Shown piece by piece: positions 1 through 8,327 of a DNA stretch of 35,723 bases. A program made the translations under genes and the position numbers. Each line of letters starts with the position of its first letter. Within the stretch, counting starts at the first letter, position 1. A model generated the notes under the pieces. It was given only the letters and a program-made list of their open reading frames with translations, made no database searches and was not told where the DNA came from. The DNA comes from an uncultured Opitutia bacterium (GTDB lineage Bacteria > Verrucomicrobiota > Verrucomicrobiia > Opitutales > UBA953), in contig CAIRWP010000153.1 of the NCBI GenBank assembly GCA_903882335.1, positions 1 to 35,723 of the forward strand, read 5' to 3'.

Positions 1-861
1 GTGTTTTCCGAGGAGGTGAAATGGGATCCGTATTTCCAGACCAACCCGGACTACCACCTCGAAGGGATCCGGGATTCGCTAAAACTCGCCGCCGCGCACC
101 TGCCCCGCGTCGACGCCATCGGCGGTTCCGCCGCCGGCGTCTATATCTCGAACCGCGTGCGCGCCGCCTCGCTGTTCCGCGGCATCACCGACCCGGAGGT
201 CTTCGACCGTCGGGTGAAAAACCTTTTCGTGGACCTAGGCAAGGAGTGGGAAGTCCCCTTTGAGGTGCTCAACGACGGCGACGTGACGGCCCTCGCCGCC
301 TCGATGTCCCTCGGACGCAACTCCGTCCTCGGCATCGCCATGGGCACCAGCGTCGCCGCCGGCTACGTCGACCCCAAGGGTAACCTGACGAACTGGCTGA
401 GCGAACTGGCCTTCGTCCCGGTCGACTACCGCGTCGACGGTCCGGCCGACGAATGGTCGGGCGACCTTGGCTGCGGCGTGCAATACTTCAGCCAACAGGG
501 CGTCGGGCGCCTCCTGCCGCTCGCCGGCATCCACCTGCCCGCGTCGATGCGCCTGCCGGAGCAACTCGAGGAATTGCAGAAGCTGATGAAGGCCGGCGAC
601 GCCCGCGCCCTCCGGGTCTACGAGACCATCGGCATCGCCTTCGGCTACGCCCTCGCCCACTTCGCGTCGTTCTACGACTACCAGTGCCTGCTCATCATGG
701 GCCGCGTCACCTCGGGTAGTGGCGGTGACGTGATCATCGACCGCGCCCGCGCGGTGCTCCGCGACGAGTTTCCGGAGCTCCGCATCGACCTCGTCGTGCC
801 CGCCGAGAAGGATAAGCGCCATGGCCAGGCAGTCGCCGCAGCCTCTCTTCCCCCTCTCTGA
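1..861 (+). CDS. ROK/ASKHA-fold sugar kinase-like protein (5' partial)
   Basis: Likely a cytoplasmic sugar kinase or kinase-like protein of the ROK branch of the ASKHA superfamily. The frame is open at the window edge and the N-terminal phosphate-1 motif (DxG type) is not visible, so the gene probably starts upstream; the GTG at base 1 need not be the start. Visible family features are NDGDVTAL (catalytic-Asp region), GIAMGTSVAAG (phosphate-binding loop), a SELAFVPVDY stretch where ROK proteins have the Glu-Gly-His region, and LLIMGRVTSGSGG (adenosine-binding loop) near the C-terminus. The CxCGxxGC zinc motif of typical ROK kinases is not seen, so substrate and even activity are open. It ends 2 nt before the deacetylase gene and heads a tight five-gene operon, which suggests a hexose or hexosamine substrate. 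Family fairly sure, substrate unknown. Confidence 0.7.
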   Translation: MFSEEVKWDPYFQTNPDYHLEGIRDSLKLAAAHLPRVDAIGGSAAGVYISNRVRAASLFRGITDPEVFDRRVKNLFVDLGKEWEVPFEVLNDGDVTALAASMSLGRNSVLGIAMGTSVAAGYVDPKGNLTNWLSELAFVPVDYRVDGPADEWSGDLGCGVQYFSQQGVGRLLPLAGIHLPASMRLPEQLEELQKLMKAGDARALRVYETIGIAFGYALAHFASFYDYQCLLIMGRVTSGSGGDVIIDRARAVLRDEFPELRIDLVVPAEKDKRHGQAVAAASLPPL

Positions 862-863
862 CC

Positions 864-1709
864 ATGAAGCTCAACCCCAAGGCGGACCTGCTCATCCCCG
901 ACCAGACCGAGGGTCCGACGGCCTTCGCGCGCACCACGCACCTCGGCATCGGCGCCCACCAGGACGACCTGGAGTTCATGGCGTTCGAAGGCATCCTCGC
1001 CTGCTACGACCGGAGCGACCGCTGGTTCGGCGGCATCATCATGACGGACGGGCGCGGCAGTTCACGCAAGGGCCCCTACGCCGGCTGGACCGACGACCAG
1101 ATCGCCGCCGAGCGCGTCAAGGAGCAGCACGCCGCCGCCCGCCTCGGGCAATTCTCGTTCATCGCCCAGCTGGGCTACCAGAGCAAGGAAGTCCGCGGCG
1201 CGGACCAAACCGACCCGGTCGATGACCTCGTCGCCCTGCTCGCGGCGGCTCGCCCCGAGGTCGTCTACCTACATAACCCGGCGGACAAGCACGACACGCA
1301 CGTGGCCTGCTTCGCCCGCTGCATCGAGGCCCTTCGCCGGCTGCCCCCGTCGGCCCGTCCGGCCAAGGTCCTCGGTTGCGAGGTCTGGCGAGCGCTCGAC
1401 TGGATGGTCGACAGCGAGAAGGTGGCGATGCCGGTCTCGGCCCGGCCCGAGCTCGCGCAGGCCCTGAACGAGGTTTTTGCCACTCAGATCGTCGGCGGCA
1501 AACGCTACGACCTCGCCGTCCTCGCGCGCCGCACCGCCAACGCCACCTTCCACGACGCCCACGCCGCGGACACCGAATCCGCGCTACAGTGGGCCATGGA
1601 CCTGACGCCGCTGATCCGGGACGACTCCCTCGACGTGACCACCTTCACCCTCGGCTTCCTGGAGCGCCTGCAACAGGATGTCGCCGCCCGCCTTCGCCGC
1701 GCCTATTGA
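864..1709 (+). CDS. PIG-L/LmbE family deacetylase
   Basis: Zinc-dependent N-acetyl-sugar deacetylase family (PIG-L, LmbE, MshB, BshB), 281 aa, no signal peptide, so probably cytoplasmic. The metal-binding signature is seen as GAHQDDLEFMA near residue 31 (the family AHxDD motif) and a downstream NPADKHDTHVA supplies the third ligand histidine. Family members remove acetyl from GlcNAc-containing glycoconjugates or small thiol precursors. It lies 2 nt after the ROK-like gene and 1 nt before the nucleotidyltransferase gene, so it is almost certainly co-transcribed with sugar-activating enzymes. An N-acetylhexosamine or a nucleotide/phosphosugar derivative is a reasonable substrate guess; nothing here points to bacillithiol or mycothiol synthesis. 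The ATG at 864 has no Shine-Dalgarno; its upstream bases are pyrimidine-rich. Confidence 0.85.
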   Translation: MKLNPKADLLIPDQTEGPTAFARTTHLGIGAHQDDLEFMAFEGILACYDRSDRWFGGIIMTDGRGSSRKGPYAGWTDDQIAAERVKEQHAAARLGQFSFIAQLGYQSKEVRGADQTDPVDDLVALLAAARPEVVYLHNPADKHDTHVACFARCIEALRRLPPSARPAKVLGCEVWRALDWMVDSEKVAMPVSARPELAQALNEVFATQIVGGKRYDLAVLARRTANATFHDAHAADTESALQWAMDLTPLIRDDSLDVTTFTLGFLERLQQDVAARLRRAY

Positions 1710-1710
1710 C

Positions 1711-2616
1711 ATGAAACCTACCCTCCTCGTCCTCGCCGCCGGCATGGGCAGCCGCTACGGCGGCCTGAAGCAGATCGACCCGATGGGCCCGTCCGGCGAG
1801 ACAATCCTCGACTACTCCGTCTACGACGCGATCCGCGCCGGCTTCGGTAAGGTCGTCTTCATCATCCGCCCCGACTTCGAGGCTGATTTCCGCGAGCGCA
1901 TCGCGACAAAGTTCGCCGGCCGTATCGAGGTGGGCTTCGCCTTCCAGACGCTCGACCGACTGCCGGCCGGCTTCGCCGTCCCGGCGGGACGCGAGAAGCC
2001 CTGGGGCACCACCCACGCCATCCTCTGCGCACGCGACGCCGTGACGACGCCCTTCGCGGTCATCAACGCCGACGACTTCTACGGTCGCGATTCCTACGCG
2101 ACCCTGGGCCGGCAGCTGGCGACCTTGGCCAACGCGGACCTGACCTTCTGCATGGTCGGCTTCACGCTGAAGAATACCTTGTCGGACCATGGCACGGTCG
2201 CCCGCGGCGTCTGCCGCACCGACTCCGCCGGTCGCCTGACCGACATCCAGGAACTCACCAAGATCGGCCGCACCGCGGGCGGAGCGGAAAACCGGGCCGA
2301 GGACGGCACGGTCACCCCGCTGTCGGGCGATGAACCGGTTTCGATGAACATGTGGGGCTTCACCCCGGCCATCTTCCCCCTGCTCGAGACCGACTTCCGC
2401 GCCTTCCTGCAGGCCAAGGGCGGCGAACTGAAGAGCGAGTCCTACATCCCCATGGCGGTCGGTAATCTCGTCGCGGGAGGGCGCGCCCATTGCGACGTCC
2501 TTCGGACCAGTTCCGCTTGGTTCGGCGTGACCTACCGCGAGGACAAGCCCGCGGTCCAAGCCAGCATCCTCGACCTTGTCCGCCAAGGCACCTACCCCGC
2601 CGCCCTCTGGGCCTGA
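1711..2616 (+). CDS. Sugar-1-phosphate nucleotidyltransferase
   Basis: GT-A-like nucleotidyltransferase, 301 aa. It transfers an NMP from NTP to a sugar-1-phosphate, yielding a nucleotide sugar plus pyrophosphate. The signature LAAGMGSRYGGLKQ at residues 6-19 is the GxGxR...K pyrophosphorylase loop, and INADDFYG carries the metal-binding aspartate. The ORF track begins at 1678 inside the deacetylase gene; ATG 1711 is preferred because the motif then sits at the normal distance from the N-terminus and the start lies 1 nt past the deacetylase stop. The next gene is a NahK-like kinase that would make the sugar-1-phosphate, so this enzyme may act as a UDP-HexNAc or UDP-hexose pyrophosphorylase. 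Base and sugar specificity cannot be read from the sequence. Confidence 0.85.
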   Translation: MKPTLLVLAAGMGSRYGGLKQIDPMGPSGETILDYSVYDAIRAGFGKVVFIIRPDFEADFRERIATKFAGRIEVGFAFQTLDRLPAGFAVPAGREKPWGTTHAILCARDAVTTPFAVINADDFYGRDSYATLGRQLATLANADLTFCMVGFTLKNTLSDHGTVARGVCRTDSAGRLTDIQELTKIGRTAGGAENRAEDGTVTPLSGDEPVSMNMWGFTPAIFPLLETDFRAFLQAKGGELKSESYIPMAVGNLVAGGRAHCDVLRTSSAWFGVTYREDKPAVQASILDLVRQGTYPAALWA

Positions 2617-2620
2617 ACCC

Positions 2621-3724
2621 ATGGCCGAACGCGTCAGCTACGATACCCGCGCCATCGCCCGGCATTTCGCCTTGCTCGGGGATTTTGTCTCGGCCCCGCC
2701 TTATGGCAGCGGCCATATCAACGATACCTTCGCGCTGGAGATGGACCAAGGCGGACGGTCCGTCCGCTACGTCCTGCAACGCATCAACCATAACATCTTC
2801 AAGAATCCAGACGGGCTCATGCGCAACGTCGAGCGCGTCTGCCGGCATGCACAGGCCAAGCTCGTCCAAACCGGCCGACATGACGCCTCCCGCCGCGCCC
2901 TCACGCTGGTGCCGACCCGCGAGGGCCTCGGCTGGTATGTCGACGCGCACGGCAACCACTGGCGCTGCTATATCTTCATCGAACGGGCCACCGGGCATGA
3001 CGTCATCCGCAACGCCGACCAGGCCTTCCAGGCGGCCAAGGCCTTCGGCGCCTTCCAGGCCCTGCTGGCCGACCTCCCCGGCGAGCGCCTAGTCGAAACC
3101 ATCCCGAACTTCCACCACACCCCGAGCCGCTACGCCGCCTTCGAAGCCGCGCTCGCCAAGGACGCCCATGGTCGGGCCAAGGAAGCTACCGCCGAGATCG
3201 CCTTCGCCCAGGCCCGGGCCCGGGAAGTCGGCGTGATCGTCGACGCGATGGCGCGCGGTGAGATCCCCGAGCGCGTGACGCACAACGACACCAAGCTCAA
3301 TAACGTCCTGCTGGACAACGAGACCCAAGAAGGCATCTGCGTCATCGACCTCGACACCGTGATGCCGGGTTCCGCGCTCTACGATTTCGGCGACCTCGTC
3401 CGCACCTCGACCTCCCCGGCCGCCGAGGACGAGACGGACCTTGCGAAGGTGACGATGCAGCTCCCGATGTTCGAGGCCTTGGTGAAGGGCTACCTCGCCA
3501 CCGCCGGCGGGTTCCTGACCCCCGCCGAACGCGCGCTCCTGCCCTTCGCCGGCAAGCTGATCACCTTCGAGATCGGCCTGCGCTTCCTCACGGACTGGCT
3601 CGAGGGCGACGTCTACTTCAAGATCAAGCGACCCCGCCACAACCTCGACCGTCTCCGCACCCAGTTCAAGCTGGTCGAATCCATCGAGGCCCAGTTCTCC
3701 GCCATGCAGGCGCTTATCCGCTAA
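2621..3724 (+). CDS. NahK-like anomeric sugar kinase (APH fold)
   Basis: Aminoglycoside-phosphotransferase-fold kinase of 367 aa resembling N-acetylhexosamine 1-kinase (NahK), which phosphorylates GlcNAc or GalNAc at C1. Visible motifs are YGSGHINDTF near residue 27 (nucleotide loop, as in NahK), VTHNDTKLNNVLLD (Brenner catalytic loop with catalytic Asp and Asn) and CVIDLDTVMPG followed by YDFGDLVR (metal-binding Asp region). ATG 2621 is chosen over the longer ORF-track start at 2576, which would overlap the nucleotidyltransferase by about 40 nt. It sits between a nucleotidyltransferase and a GalE-like epimerase, the same logic as the bifidobacterial lacto-N-biose salvage set (kinase, uridylyltransferase, epimerase). 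Assignment as a NahK-type kinase is good; exact hexosamine is inferred. Confidence 0.83.
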   Translation: MAERVSYDTRAIARHFALLGDFVSAPPYGSGHINDTFALEMDQGGRSVRYVLQRINHNIFKNPDGLMRNVERVCRHAQAKLVQTGRHDASRRALTLVPTREGLGWYVDAHGNHWRCYIFIERATGHDVIRNADQAFQAAKAFGAFQALLADLPGERLVETIPNFHHTPSRYAAFEAALAKDAHGRAKEATAEIAFAQARAREVGVIVDAMARGEIPERVTHNDTKLNNVLLDNETQEGICVIDLDTVMPGSALYDFGDLVRTSTSPAAEDETDLAKVTMQLPMFEALVKGYLATAGGFLTPAERALLPFAGKLITFEIGLRFLTDWLEGDVYFKIKRPRHNLDRLRTQFKLVESIEAQFSAMQALIR

Positions 3725-3726
3725 CC

Positions 3727-4647
3727 ATGCGCGTCCTCGTCACTGGCGGCGCCGGCTTCATCGGCTCCCACATCGTCGAGCATTTCCAAGGCCGCGCCGA
3801 GGTCGTCGTCCTCGACAACTTCCGCAGCGGTCATCGCCGCAACCTCATCGGCCTTGAGCACCGCCTGATCGAAGGCTCGATCCTCGACCGTGCCAAGCTC
3901 GACGAGGCCTTGCGCGGGGTCGACCAGGTGTTCCACCTGGCCGCCATGATCTCGGTCCCGGAATCCATGCTCCGGCCGCGCGAGTGCGTCGAGCTGAACG
4001 CCACCGGCACCCTCCACGTGCTCGAAGCCGCCGCCGCCGCGAAGGTCGGCAAGGTCGTCCTGGCTTCCTCCGCCGCCATCTATGGCGACAACCCGACGGT
4101 CCCGAAGGTCGAGACGATGCTCCCCGAACCGAAGTCGCCGTACGCGGTGACGAAACTGGACGGGGAGTACTACCTCGAGCTGTTCCGACGCGAACACGGC
4201 CTGGCGACCGCCTCGCTCCGTTTCTTCAATGTCTTCGGTCCCCGCCAGGACCCGAAGTCCCCCTACGCCGCCGCCGTCCCGATCTTCATCGAGAAGGCCG
4301 TGCGCGGTGAACCGATCGGCATCTTCGGCGACGGGGAGCAGACGCGCGATTTCATCTACGTGAAGGATATCGTTGGCGCCCTCGCCTTCGCCGCCGCGAC
4401 CCCCGCCGTCGCCGGGACGTACAACGTCGGTTATGGGCACACGATGACCGTGAAGGCGCTCGCCCAGGAAGTCATCCGGCTCACCGGCTCCAGCTCGACG
4501 ATCGAGCACAAGCCCGAACGTCTCGGGGACGTAAAGCACTCCCTGGCCTCCGCGGATAAGCTCCGCGCGGCCGGCTGGAGCCCGCGGCACACGGTAGCCG
4601 AAGGCCTGGATGCGACGGTCGCCTACTTCCGTTCGCTCAAGGCGTGA
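3727..4647 (+). CDS. NAD-dependent UDP-sugar epimerase (GalE-like, extended SDR)
   Basis: Extended short-chain dehydrogenase of 306 aa, expected to interconvert the C4 epimers of a UDP-hexose or UDP-HexNAc using tightly bound NAD. The N-terminal VTGGAGFIGSHIVEHF is the Rossmann GxxGxxG, VVVLDNFRSGHRRN binds the adenosine ribose, LASSAAIYGDNP carries the catalytic Ser, and SPYAVTKLDGEYY is the YxxxK catalytic pair. FFNVFGPRQDP and FIYVKDIVGA are typical of UDP-GlcNAc/Glc 4-epimerases. Last gene of the operon; its final 11 nt overlap the 3' end of the convergent gene on the minus strand. RmlB-like dehydratase activity is less likely because of the short length and GalE-like C-terminal half. Confidence 0.87.
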   Translation: MRVLVTGGAGFIGSHIVEHFQGRAEVVVLDNFRSGHRRNLIGLEHRLIEGSILDRAKLDEALRGVDQVFHLAAMISVPESMLRPRECVELNATGTLHVLEAAAAAKVGKVVLASSAAIYGDNPTVPKVETMLPEPKSPYAVTKLDGEYYLELFRREHGLATASLRFFNVFGPRQDPKSPYAAAVPIFIEKAVRGEPIGIFGDGEQTRDFIYVKDIVGALAFAAATPAVAGTYNVGYGHTMTVKALAQEVIRLTGSSSTIEHKPERLGDVKHSLASADKLRAAGWSPRHTVAEGLDATVAYFRSLKA

Positions 4648-5509
4648 CGGTGACCGGGATCCGGACGTAGCGGTCGCCGTCCGCGTCGACATGGACCCAG
4701 AGGTCGTACTCGCCCGGGCGAGGTAGGCGCATCCGGAAAGAAAGGGTCGGCTCCGCGTCGTACTCACCCCCTTCCAAGGAAGGATGCAGGTGGGCATAGC
4801 CCATCGCGGCCTCGTCCGGCGTCGCGGAGAACAAGGCAGCATGACCGAGGGAGCCCATCAACGGGCGCAGTTTGACCGGGCCGCCCGCCGAGCCTCGCAG
4901 ACGGACGCGCCACAAGGTGGACTCACCGGTGCGGGCGGTGGACGCGGTGAAGCCCGCGACCTCCAGGGACGGGACGGTGGGCGCGACGGGCGCAAGCCGC
5001 GGCCAGGGCGCCAACACGGCCTCCACCAGGGCGACGCGCCCGCCGCGCATCGGCACGAAGTCGACATAGGCATGGGCCCCCTGAGTCAGGTCGAAGTCGG
5101 CGGGCACCACGAAGTTCCAGTTACCGTCGACCCCGGGCTCCGGATGCAGGTGCACGTAACCGGACCGGGCTAGGGAGCGGAGGTGCAGGTGCAGCTTACG
5201 CGTATGGGAGAGGGCCAGCTGATGATCGAGCAAGGCGCGCCCGTCCTCACCCGTCAGCGTCAGCCGGCCGACCTGCCCCGACGCCGCTTCCCCGACCGGC
5301 TCGAGCTTGAGGGCGTAGGGGAACTTCAGGTCCCGCGGGCGGTAGAAGTTCGCCTCCTCATTGACGCCGCAGAACTCCAAGCCATCGACGACGACGGGCT
5401 GATGGTCGGCATGCAGCAACGCACAATGGGTGTCGGGCAGGCTGCGCAAGGCGAGGAAACCGAGCAGCGCCACCGCCGTGAGCACCAACGACTGACGGAG
5501 GGGGCTCAT
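4637..5509 (-). CDS. Membrane-anchored protein with repeated HLHP motifs, function unknown
   Basis: A 290-aa protein with an N-terminal hydrophobic segment (LVLTAVALLGFLALRSL) that should act as signal or anchor, leaving the rest periplasmic or surface-exposed. I do not recognise a named family. Two similar units are visible: LHLHLRSLARSGYVHLHP followed by an acidic/aromatic beta stretch, and LMGSLGHAALFSATPDEAAMGYAHLHP followed by FRMRLPRPGEYDLWVHVD. This His-rich HLHP plus PxPGxYxLW pattern recalls domains found near copper or cytochrome-oxidase functions. Its start overlaps the stop of the SCO-family gene by 4 nt, so it is the last gene of that operon, and a role in metal handling or respiration is possible. 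Its 3' end overlaps the convergent epimerase gene by 11 nt. Confidence 0.7.
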   Translation of the reverse strand: MSPLRQSLVLTAVALLGFLALRSLPDTHCALLHADHQPVVVDGLEFCGVNEEANFYRPRDLKFPYALKLEPVGEAASGQVGRLTLTGEDGRALLDHQLALSHTRKLHLHLRSLARSGYVHLHPEPGVDGNWNFVVPADFDLTQGAHAYVDFVPMRGGRVALVEAVLAPWPRLAPVAPTVPSLEVAGFTASTARTGESTLWRVRLRGSAGGPVKLRPLMGSLGHAALFSATPDEAAMGYAHLHPSLEGGEYDAEPTLSFRMRLPRPGEYDLWVHVDADGDRYVRIPVTVTP

Positions 5510-6351
5510 CGTTCCGGGACCAGTCCGGCCAGGACCTTGGCGACGTCGGCGGCGTCGAAGGAGGCGCCCTCCCGGCGTTGCGTGATGCGACCTTGGGCGC
5601 TGACGACGATCAAAGCGGCGTTGTGCACGATGGTCCCGTCGTCCCGGACCGTGAGGATGCCAAAGTTCCGCATCAGGTCCTTGATCTGCCCCGCGTCCCC
5701 GGTGAGAAAACGGTGCCGCCCCGAATCGATGGCGTAGCCCTGAGCATAGGTCCGGAGCAGACCGGGCGAATCGACCTCTGGGTCGAACGTAATCGTCACG
5801 AGGCGCACATCCTTGAGCTTGGGATCCTTTGCCAGTTCGTCACCCAGCTGCTTCATGCAAGCCGTGGAAGCCGGGCACATCTTGGCCGAACGACAGCTGG
5901 TGAAGATGAAGTTAAGGGCGAACGGCGCGCCGAGCAGGTCCTTCTTGAAAACCAGCCGAGCCTCCTGATCCCACAGCGCAAAGTCCGGGATAAGGTCGCG
6001 AGGCATCCGCGTCACCAGACGCCCTTGGTCCGCGGTCTGTCGGCGCAGGGAGTCGGTGACCTCGGCCACCCGGCGCAGCTCCTCCGTTCCCGCCGGGAAA
6101 ATCGTATCGGCCCACCGTCGGCCGGCGTCGGTCAGGACTTCGAAGCGGATCCGTCGCCCGGCCCACGGCAACTCCAGGTCGCCAGGACGGGCGAGGTAGC
6201 CCGTCGGCGCGGCGCCCGGCGACTCCTCGATAAGCAACCGATGTCGGCCGGGCTCCACTCCCACCACCAGCCCGGTGCGCACCTCGGGTCGTTCGGCGGC
6301 CGAGAGGAGGTGCGACGCCGCGGCGAGCGCGATCCAAGCGAGCATCCTCAT
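5506..6351 (-). CDS. SCO1/SenC family copper/redox protein
   Basis: Thioredoxin-fold protein of the SCO1/SenC family (281 aa) that normally delivers copper to, or maintains thiols of, the CuA site of cytochrome c oxidase. The N-terminal hydrophobic stretch ending ASHLLSAAE gives export. NFIFTSCRSAKMCPAS near residues 148-162 holds the two copper/redox cysteines (about C153 and C159, spacing CX5C rather than the classic CX3C), and IVHNAALIV supplies the conserved histidine (about 243). The segment at residues 25-75 (GVEPGRHRLLIEES) looks like the CusF-like domain that often precedes such SCO proteins, but without an obvious metal-binding Met cluster. It overlaps its neighbours by 4 nt on each side. 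No oxidase genes are present in the window. Confidence 0.85.
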   Translation of the reverse strand: MRMLAWIALAAASHLLSAAERPEVRTGLVVGVEPGRHRLLIEESPGAAPTGYLARPGDLELPWAGRRIRFEVLTDAGRRWADTIFPAGTEELRRVAEVTDSLRRQTADQGRLVTRMPRDLIPDFALWDQEARLVFKKDLLGAPFALNFIFTSCRSAKMCPASTACMKQLGDELAKDPKLKDVRLVTITFDPEVDSPGLLRTYAQGYAIDSGRHRFLTGDAGQIKDLMRNFGILTVRDDGTIVHNAALIVVSAQGRITQRREGASFDAADVAKVLAGLVPER

Positions 6352-7271
6352 GCCAGTGAACCCGAGGGGCCGAGCATCAGTTCCACCATGCCGTGGCGTA
6401 GCCCGTGGTGAGTGAGGTGGAAGGACTCCGCGCCGGTGAGGTCGGCGAGGACGCAGACCGTCAGAAGCGCCGCCGGCATGATGTCGGCGCGATCGGCCGG
6501 GATGCCGGGGACCGCGGCCCGCTCGGCCAAGGGCAAGGCGGAGAGTTTGTCCTTCAAGGCACGGATCCGGAGGGTGGGCAGACGTCCCTCGACGACCGCC
6601 TCGCCGACCGCCTCCAGGTGAAGCGCCACCGCGCTGAAGACCCCGCCCGCGCCGACGACCAGACCCTGTTCAGCCATCTTGGGCGACAGCACCGGGCCAA
6701 GCGTCCGGACCAGGTGATCGCGGATGGAGGCCTGATCTAGTTCATCGATGACCCCTTGGCCGCCGCGGAGGTAACCATGAGTGAGCCGGACGGAACCGAG
6801 GGGATAGCTCCGGGCCAAGGTCACCTGAGACCCGCGCACGGTGGCGACCTCAAGGCTGCCGCCGCCGAGATCGAAGAGGGTGAGATGGGGGCAGGCCGCG
6901 TAGGCCGGATCGGTCCGCACTCCGGCGGCAACGAGGCGCGCCTCGACCTCGCCGGAGATGATGGTCAGCGGCACGCCCACGGTGGCCTGGATCAGGGCCG
7001 CGAACTCGGCCCGGTTGGCGCAATCGCGGACGGCGCTTGTGCCGAGGATGGCCACCTGCTGGGCACCCTGCGCGCGGGCGAAGTCGACTAGGCGACGCAC
7101 CGCTTCCGCGGCGACCACTTGGGTCTCGCGAGCGAGCGTGAACTCGCCCAAAGTGGCCGGGAAGATCCGGACCGGCTCGCTGGTACGGGCCACCTCCCGG
7201 CGGGTGGCGGCGTCGACGACGGACACTTTGAGGGAATTCGACCCAAGGTCGACCACGGCGAGCAGGGACAT
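6348..7271 (-). CDS. Ppx/GppA family phosphatase
   Basis: Exopolyphosphatase/guanosine pentaphosphate phosphatase family protein of the ASKHA fold, 307 aa, cytoplasmic. Motifs: VVDLGSNSLKV at the N-terminus (phosphate 1), GTSAVRDCANR, ISGEVEARLVAAGV (catalytic Glu region) and LFDLGGGSLEVA (phosphate 2). The protein has only the two ASKHA subdomains, like short Ppx/GppA members, and lacks the C-terminal HD-type extension of E. coli Ppx. The ORF track extends to 7460, but ATG 7271 puts the phosphate-1 motif at the N-terminus and starts 1 nt after the lpxR-like stop. Whether polyphosphate or pppGpp is the substrate cannot be told from sequence. Second gene of a four-gene minus-strand operon. Confidence 0.85.
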   Translation of the reverse strand: MSLLAVVDLGSNSLKVSVVDAATRREVARTSEPVRIFPATLGEFTLARETQVVAAEAVRRLVDFARAQGAQQVAILGTSAVRDCANRAEFAALIQATVGVPLTIISGEVEARLVAAGVRTDPAYAACPHLTLFDLGGGSLEVATVRGSQVTLARSYPLGSVRLTHGYLRGGQGVIDELDQASIRDHLVRTLGPVLSPKMAEQGLVVGAGGVFSAVALHLEAVGEAVVEGRLPTLRIRALKDKLSALPLAERAAVPGIPADRADIMPAALLTVCVLADLTGAESFHLTHHGLRHGMVELMLGPSGSLA

Positions 7272-7272
7272 G

Positions 7273-8235
7273 TCAGAAAAGGAGATCGAGCTTGATGCCG
7301 CCGATGCCATGCAGCGACTGCTGCGCCTCGAACTCATGGCTGCGAACGGACGTGTAGAGGGTGGCGGCGAAACGCTGGAACTGGAAACTGTAGCCCAAGG
7401 AGAGTTGGCCGACGATGGGCGCACGGGGCACGCCACGGCTCGTGCGGAAATTCCCGCCATCGGTCGCGTAATTGCTGACGACGACCTCGACCTGGGCGTC
7501 GGCGAAGAACCAGGCGGCCACCGGCGGGTCGGTGAGTTCGCCGCGCAGCCGCTCGACGGGATCGAAGGCCGGGCTCTGCCGGATGGTGGTGTTACCCCAC
7601 GATCGTCCGAGTCCCCGCCCCCACCGGACCTGACCGCCTAGGATGAATTCCGTGCGGATCGTCCCGAGCTCGGCACCGGCCCGGACGATCAGATCACGCA
7701 GACCGGGCCGGCCGCCCGACAGCTCGAAGCGCTTGCGGAAATCCAGGTTAAGGTTCGCGACGAGCTCATTGGGTTGCTGCGTCTCCCAACCCATCGAGGT
7801 GGGTACGCCGATCAGACGATGAACCGAGTTCTGGATCGTCGGGCCGCCGGCGGCGGGCCCCACCACGCCGAGCTGCAGTTCCCAGACGAAGAGGACGTCG
7901 CGACGGCCCCCGCGCTCCAGCACCCGGCCATGACCATAGGAAAAATACACGGCCGCCGAGTAGGGCTGATCGTCGAGCGGCGGATTCGCGCTGAGGGTGT
8001 CCGCAGGCGTGTTGATCTCCTGGGTCAACGCGGCGTAGAAGCCGTTCTCGTGATTGACCGCCATCCGTAGCCCCTGGGTGTAATAACGGTCCTGGTTATT
8101 GAACGAGAACTTGTCGTTCTCCTGGAGCAGCGAGAATACCCCGGCTTCCGCCCCGGCGGGAAAAGGCGAACGCAGTTCCTCCGCGCGGACGGGGCGGCTC
8201 GCGGCGAGGAGGAGGATCAGGAGGGCGGATCGCAT
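7273..8235 (-). CDS. LpxR-like lipid A deacylase / outer-membrane beta-barrel (DUF2219)
   Basis: Predicted outer-membrane beta-barrel of the LpxR family, which removes the 3'-acyloxyacyl chain from lipid A at the cell surface. ATG 8235 gives a clean signal peptide (MRSALLILLLAASRPVRA, then EEL); a TTG at 8277 would add 14 residues before it and has an AAAGG upstream, so the start is not fully settled. The mature N-terminus FSLLQENDKFSFNNQDRYYTQGLRM matches the LpxR active-site strand (Asn-Asp followed by a D-x-YTxG block). Alternating hydrophobic strands and the final LHGIGGIKLDLLF are typical of barrels. First gene of a minus-strand operon; the divergent neighbour is an Mla lipid transporter, so this area concerns outer-membrane lipids. 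Confidence 0.78.
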   Translation of the reverse strand: MRSALLILLLAASRPVRAEELRSPFPAGAEAGVFSLLQENDKFSFNNQDRYYTQGLRMAVNHENGFYAALTQEINTPADTLSANPPLDDQPYSAAVYFSYGHGRVLERGGRRDVLFVWELQLGVVGPAAGGPTIQNSVHRLIGVPTSMGWETQQPNELVANLNLDFRKRFELSGGRPGLRDLIVRAGAELGTIRTEFILGGQVRWGRGLGRSWGNTTIRQSPAFDPVERLRGELTDPPVAAWFFADAQVEVVVSNYATDGGNFRTSRGVPRAPIVGQLSLGYSFQFQRFAATLYTSVRSHEFEAQQSLHGIGGIKLDLLF

Positions 8236-8289
8236 CCGACGGAGGGTCAGCAAAGCCTTGTCCGCTCGGCGGGACAACGCCTTTCTGAC

Positions 8290-8318
8290 TTGTTAACGGA
8301 GGCATCCCGAAGTATCTG
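8290..8318 (+). promoter_or_regulatory. Candidate promoter of the mla operon
   Basis: TTGTTA (8290-8295), a 17-bp spacer and TATCTG (8313-8318) lie in the gap between the divergent lpxR-like and mlaE genes. The -10-like box ends only 9 nt before ATG 8328, so transcripts would be almost leaderless. Matches to consensus are partial (about 4/6 and 3/6). Confidence 0.3.
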
Positions 8319-8327
8319 ACAGTCAGG

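Noticed and set aside
11-23. AGGAGG followed by ATG at 21, looking like a start
   Set aside because: The ATG is out of frame with the kinase-like gene and its 80-aa product is an Arg/Pro-rich shadow.
1645-2622. 325-aa minus-strand ORF opposite the nucleotidyltransferase
   Set aside because: Shadow frame; the plus-strand gene has the pyrophosphorylase signature.
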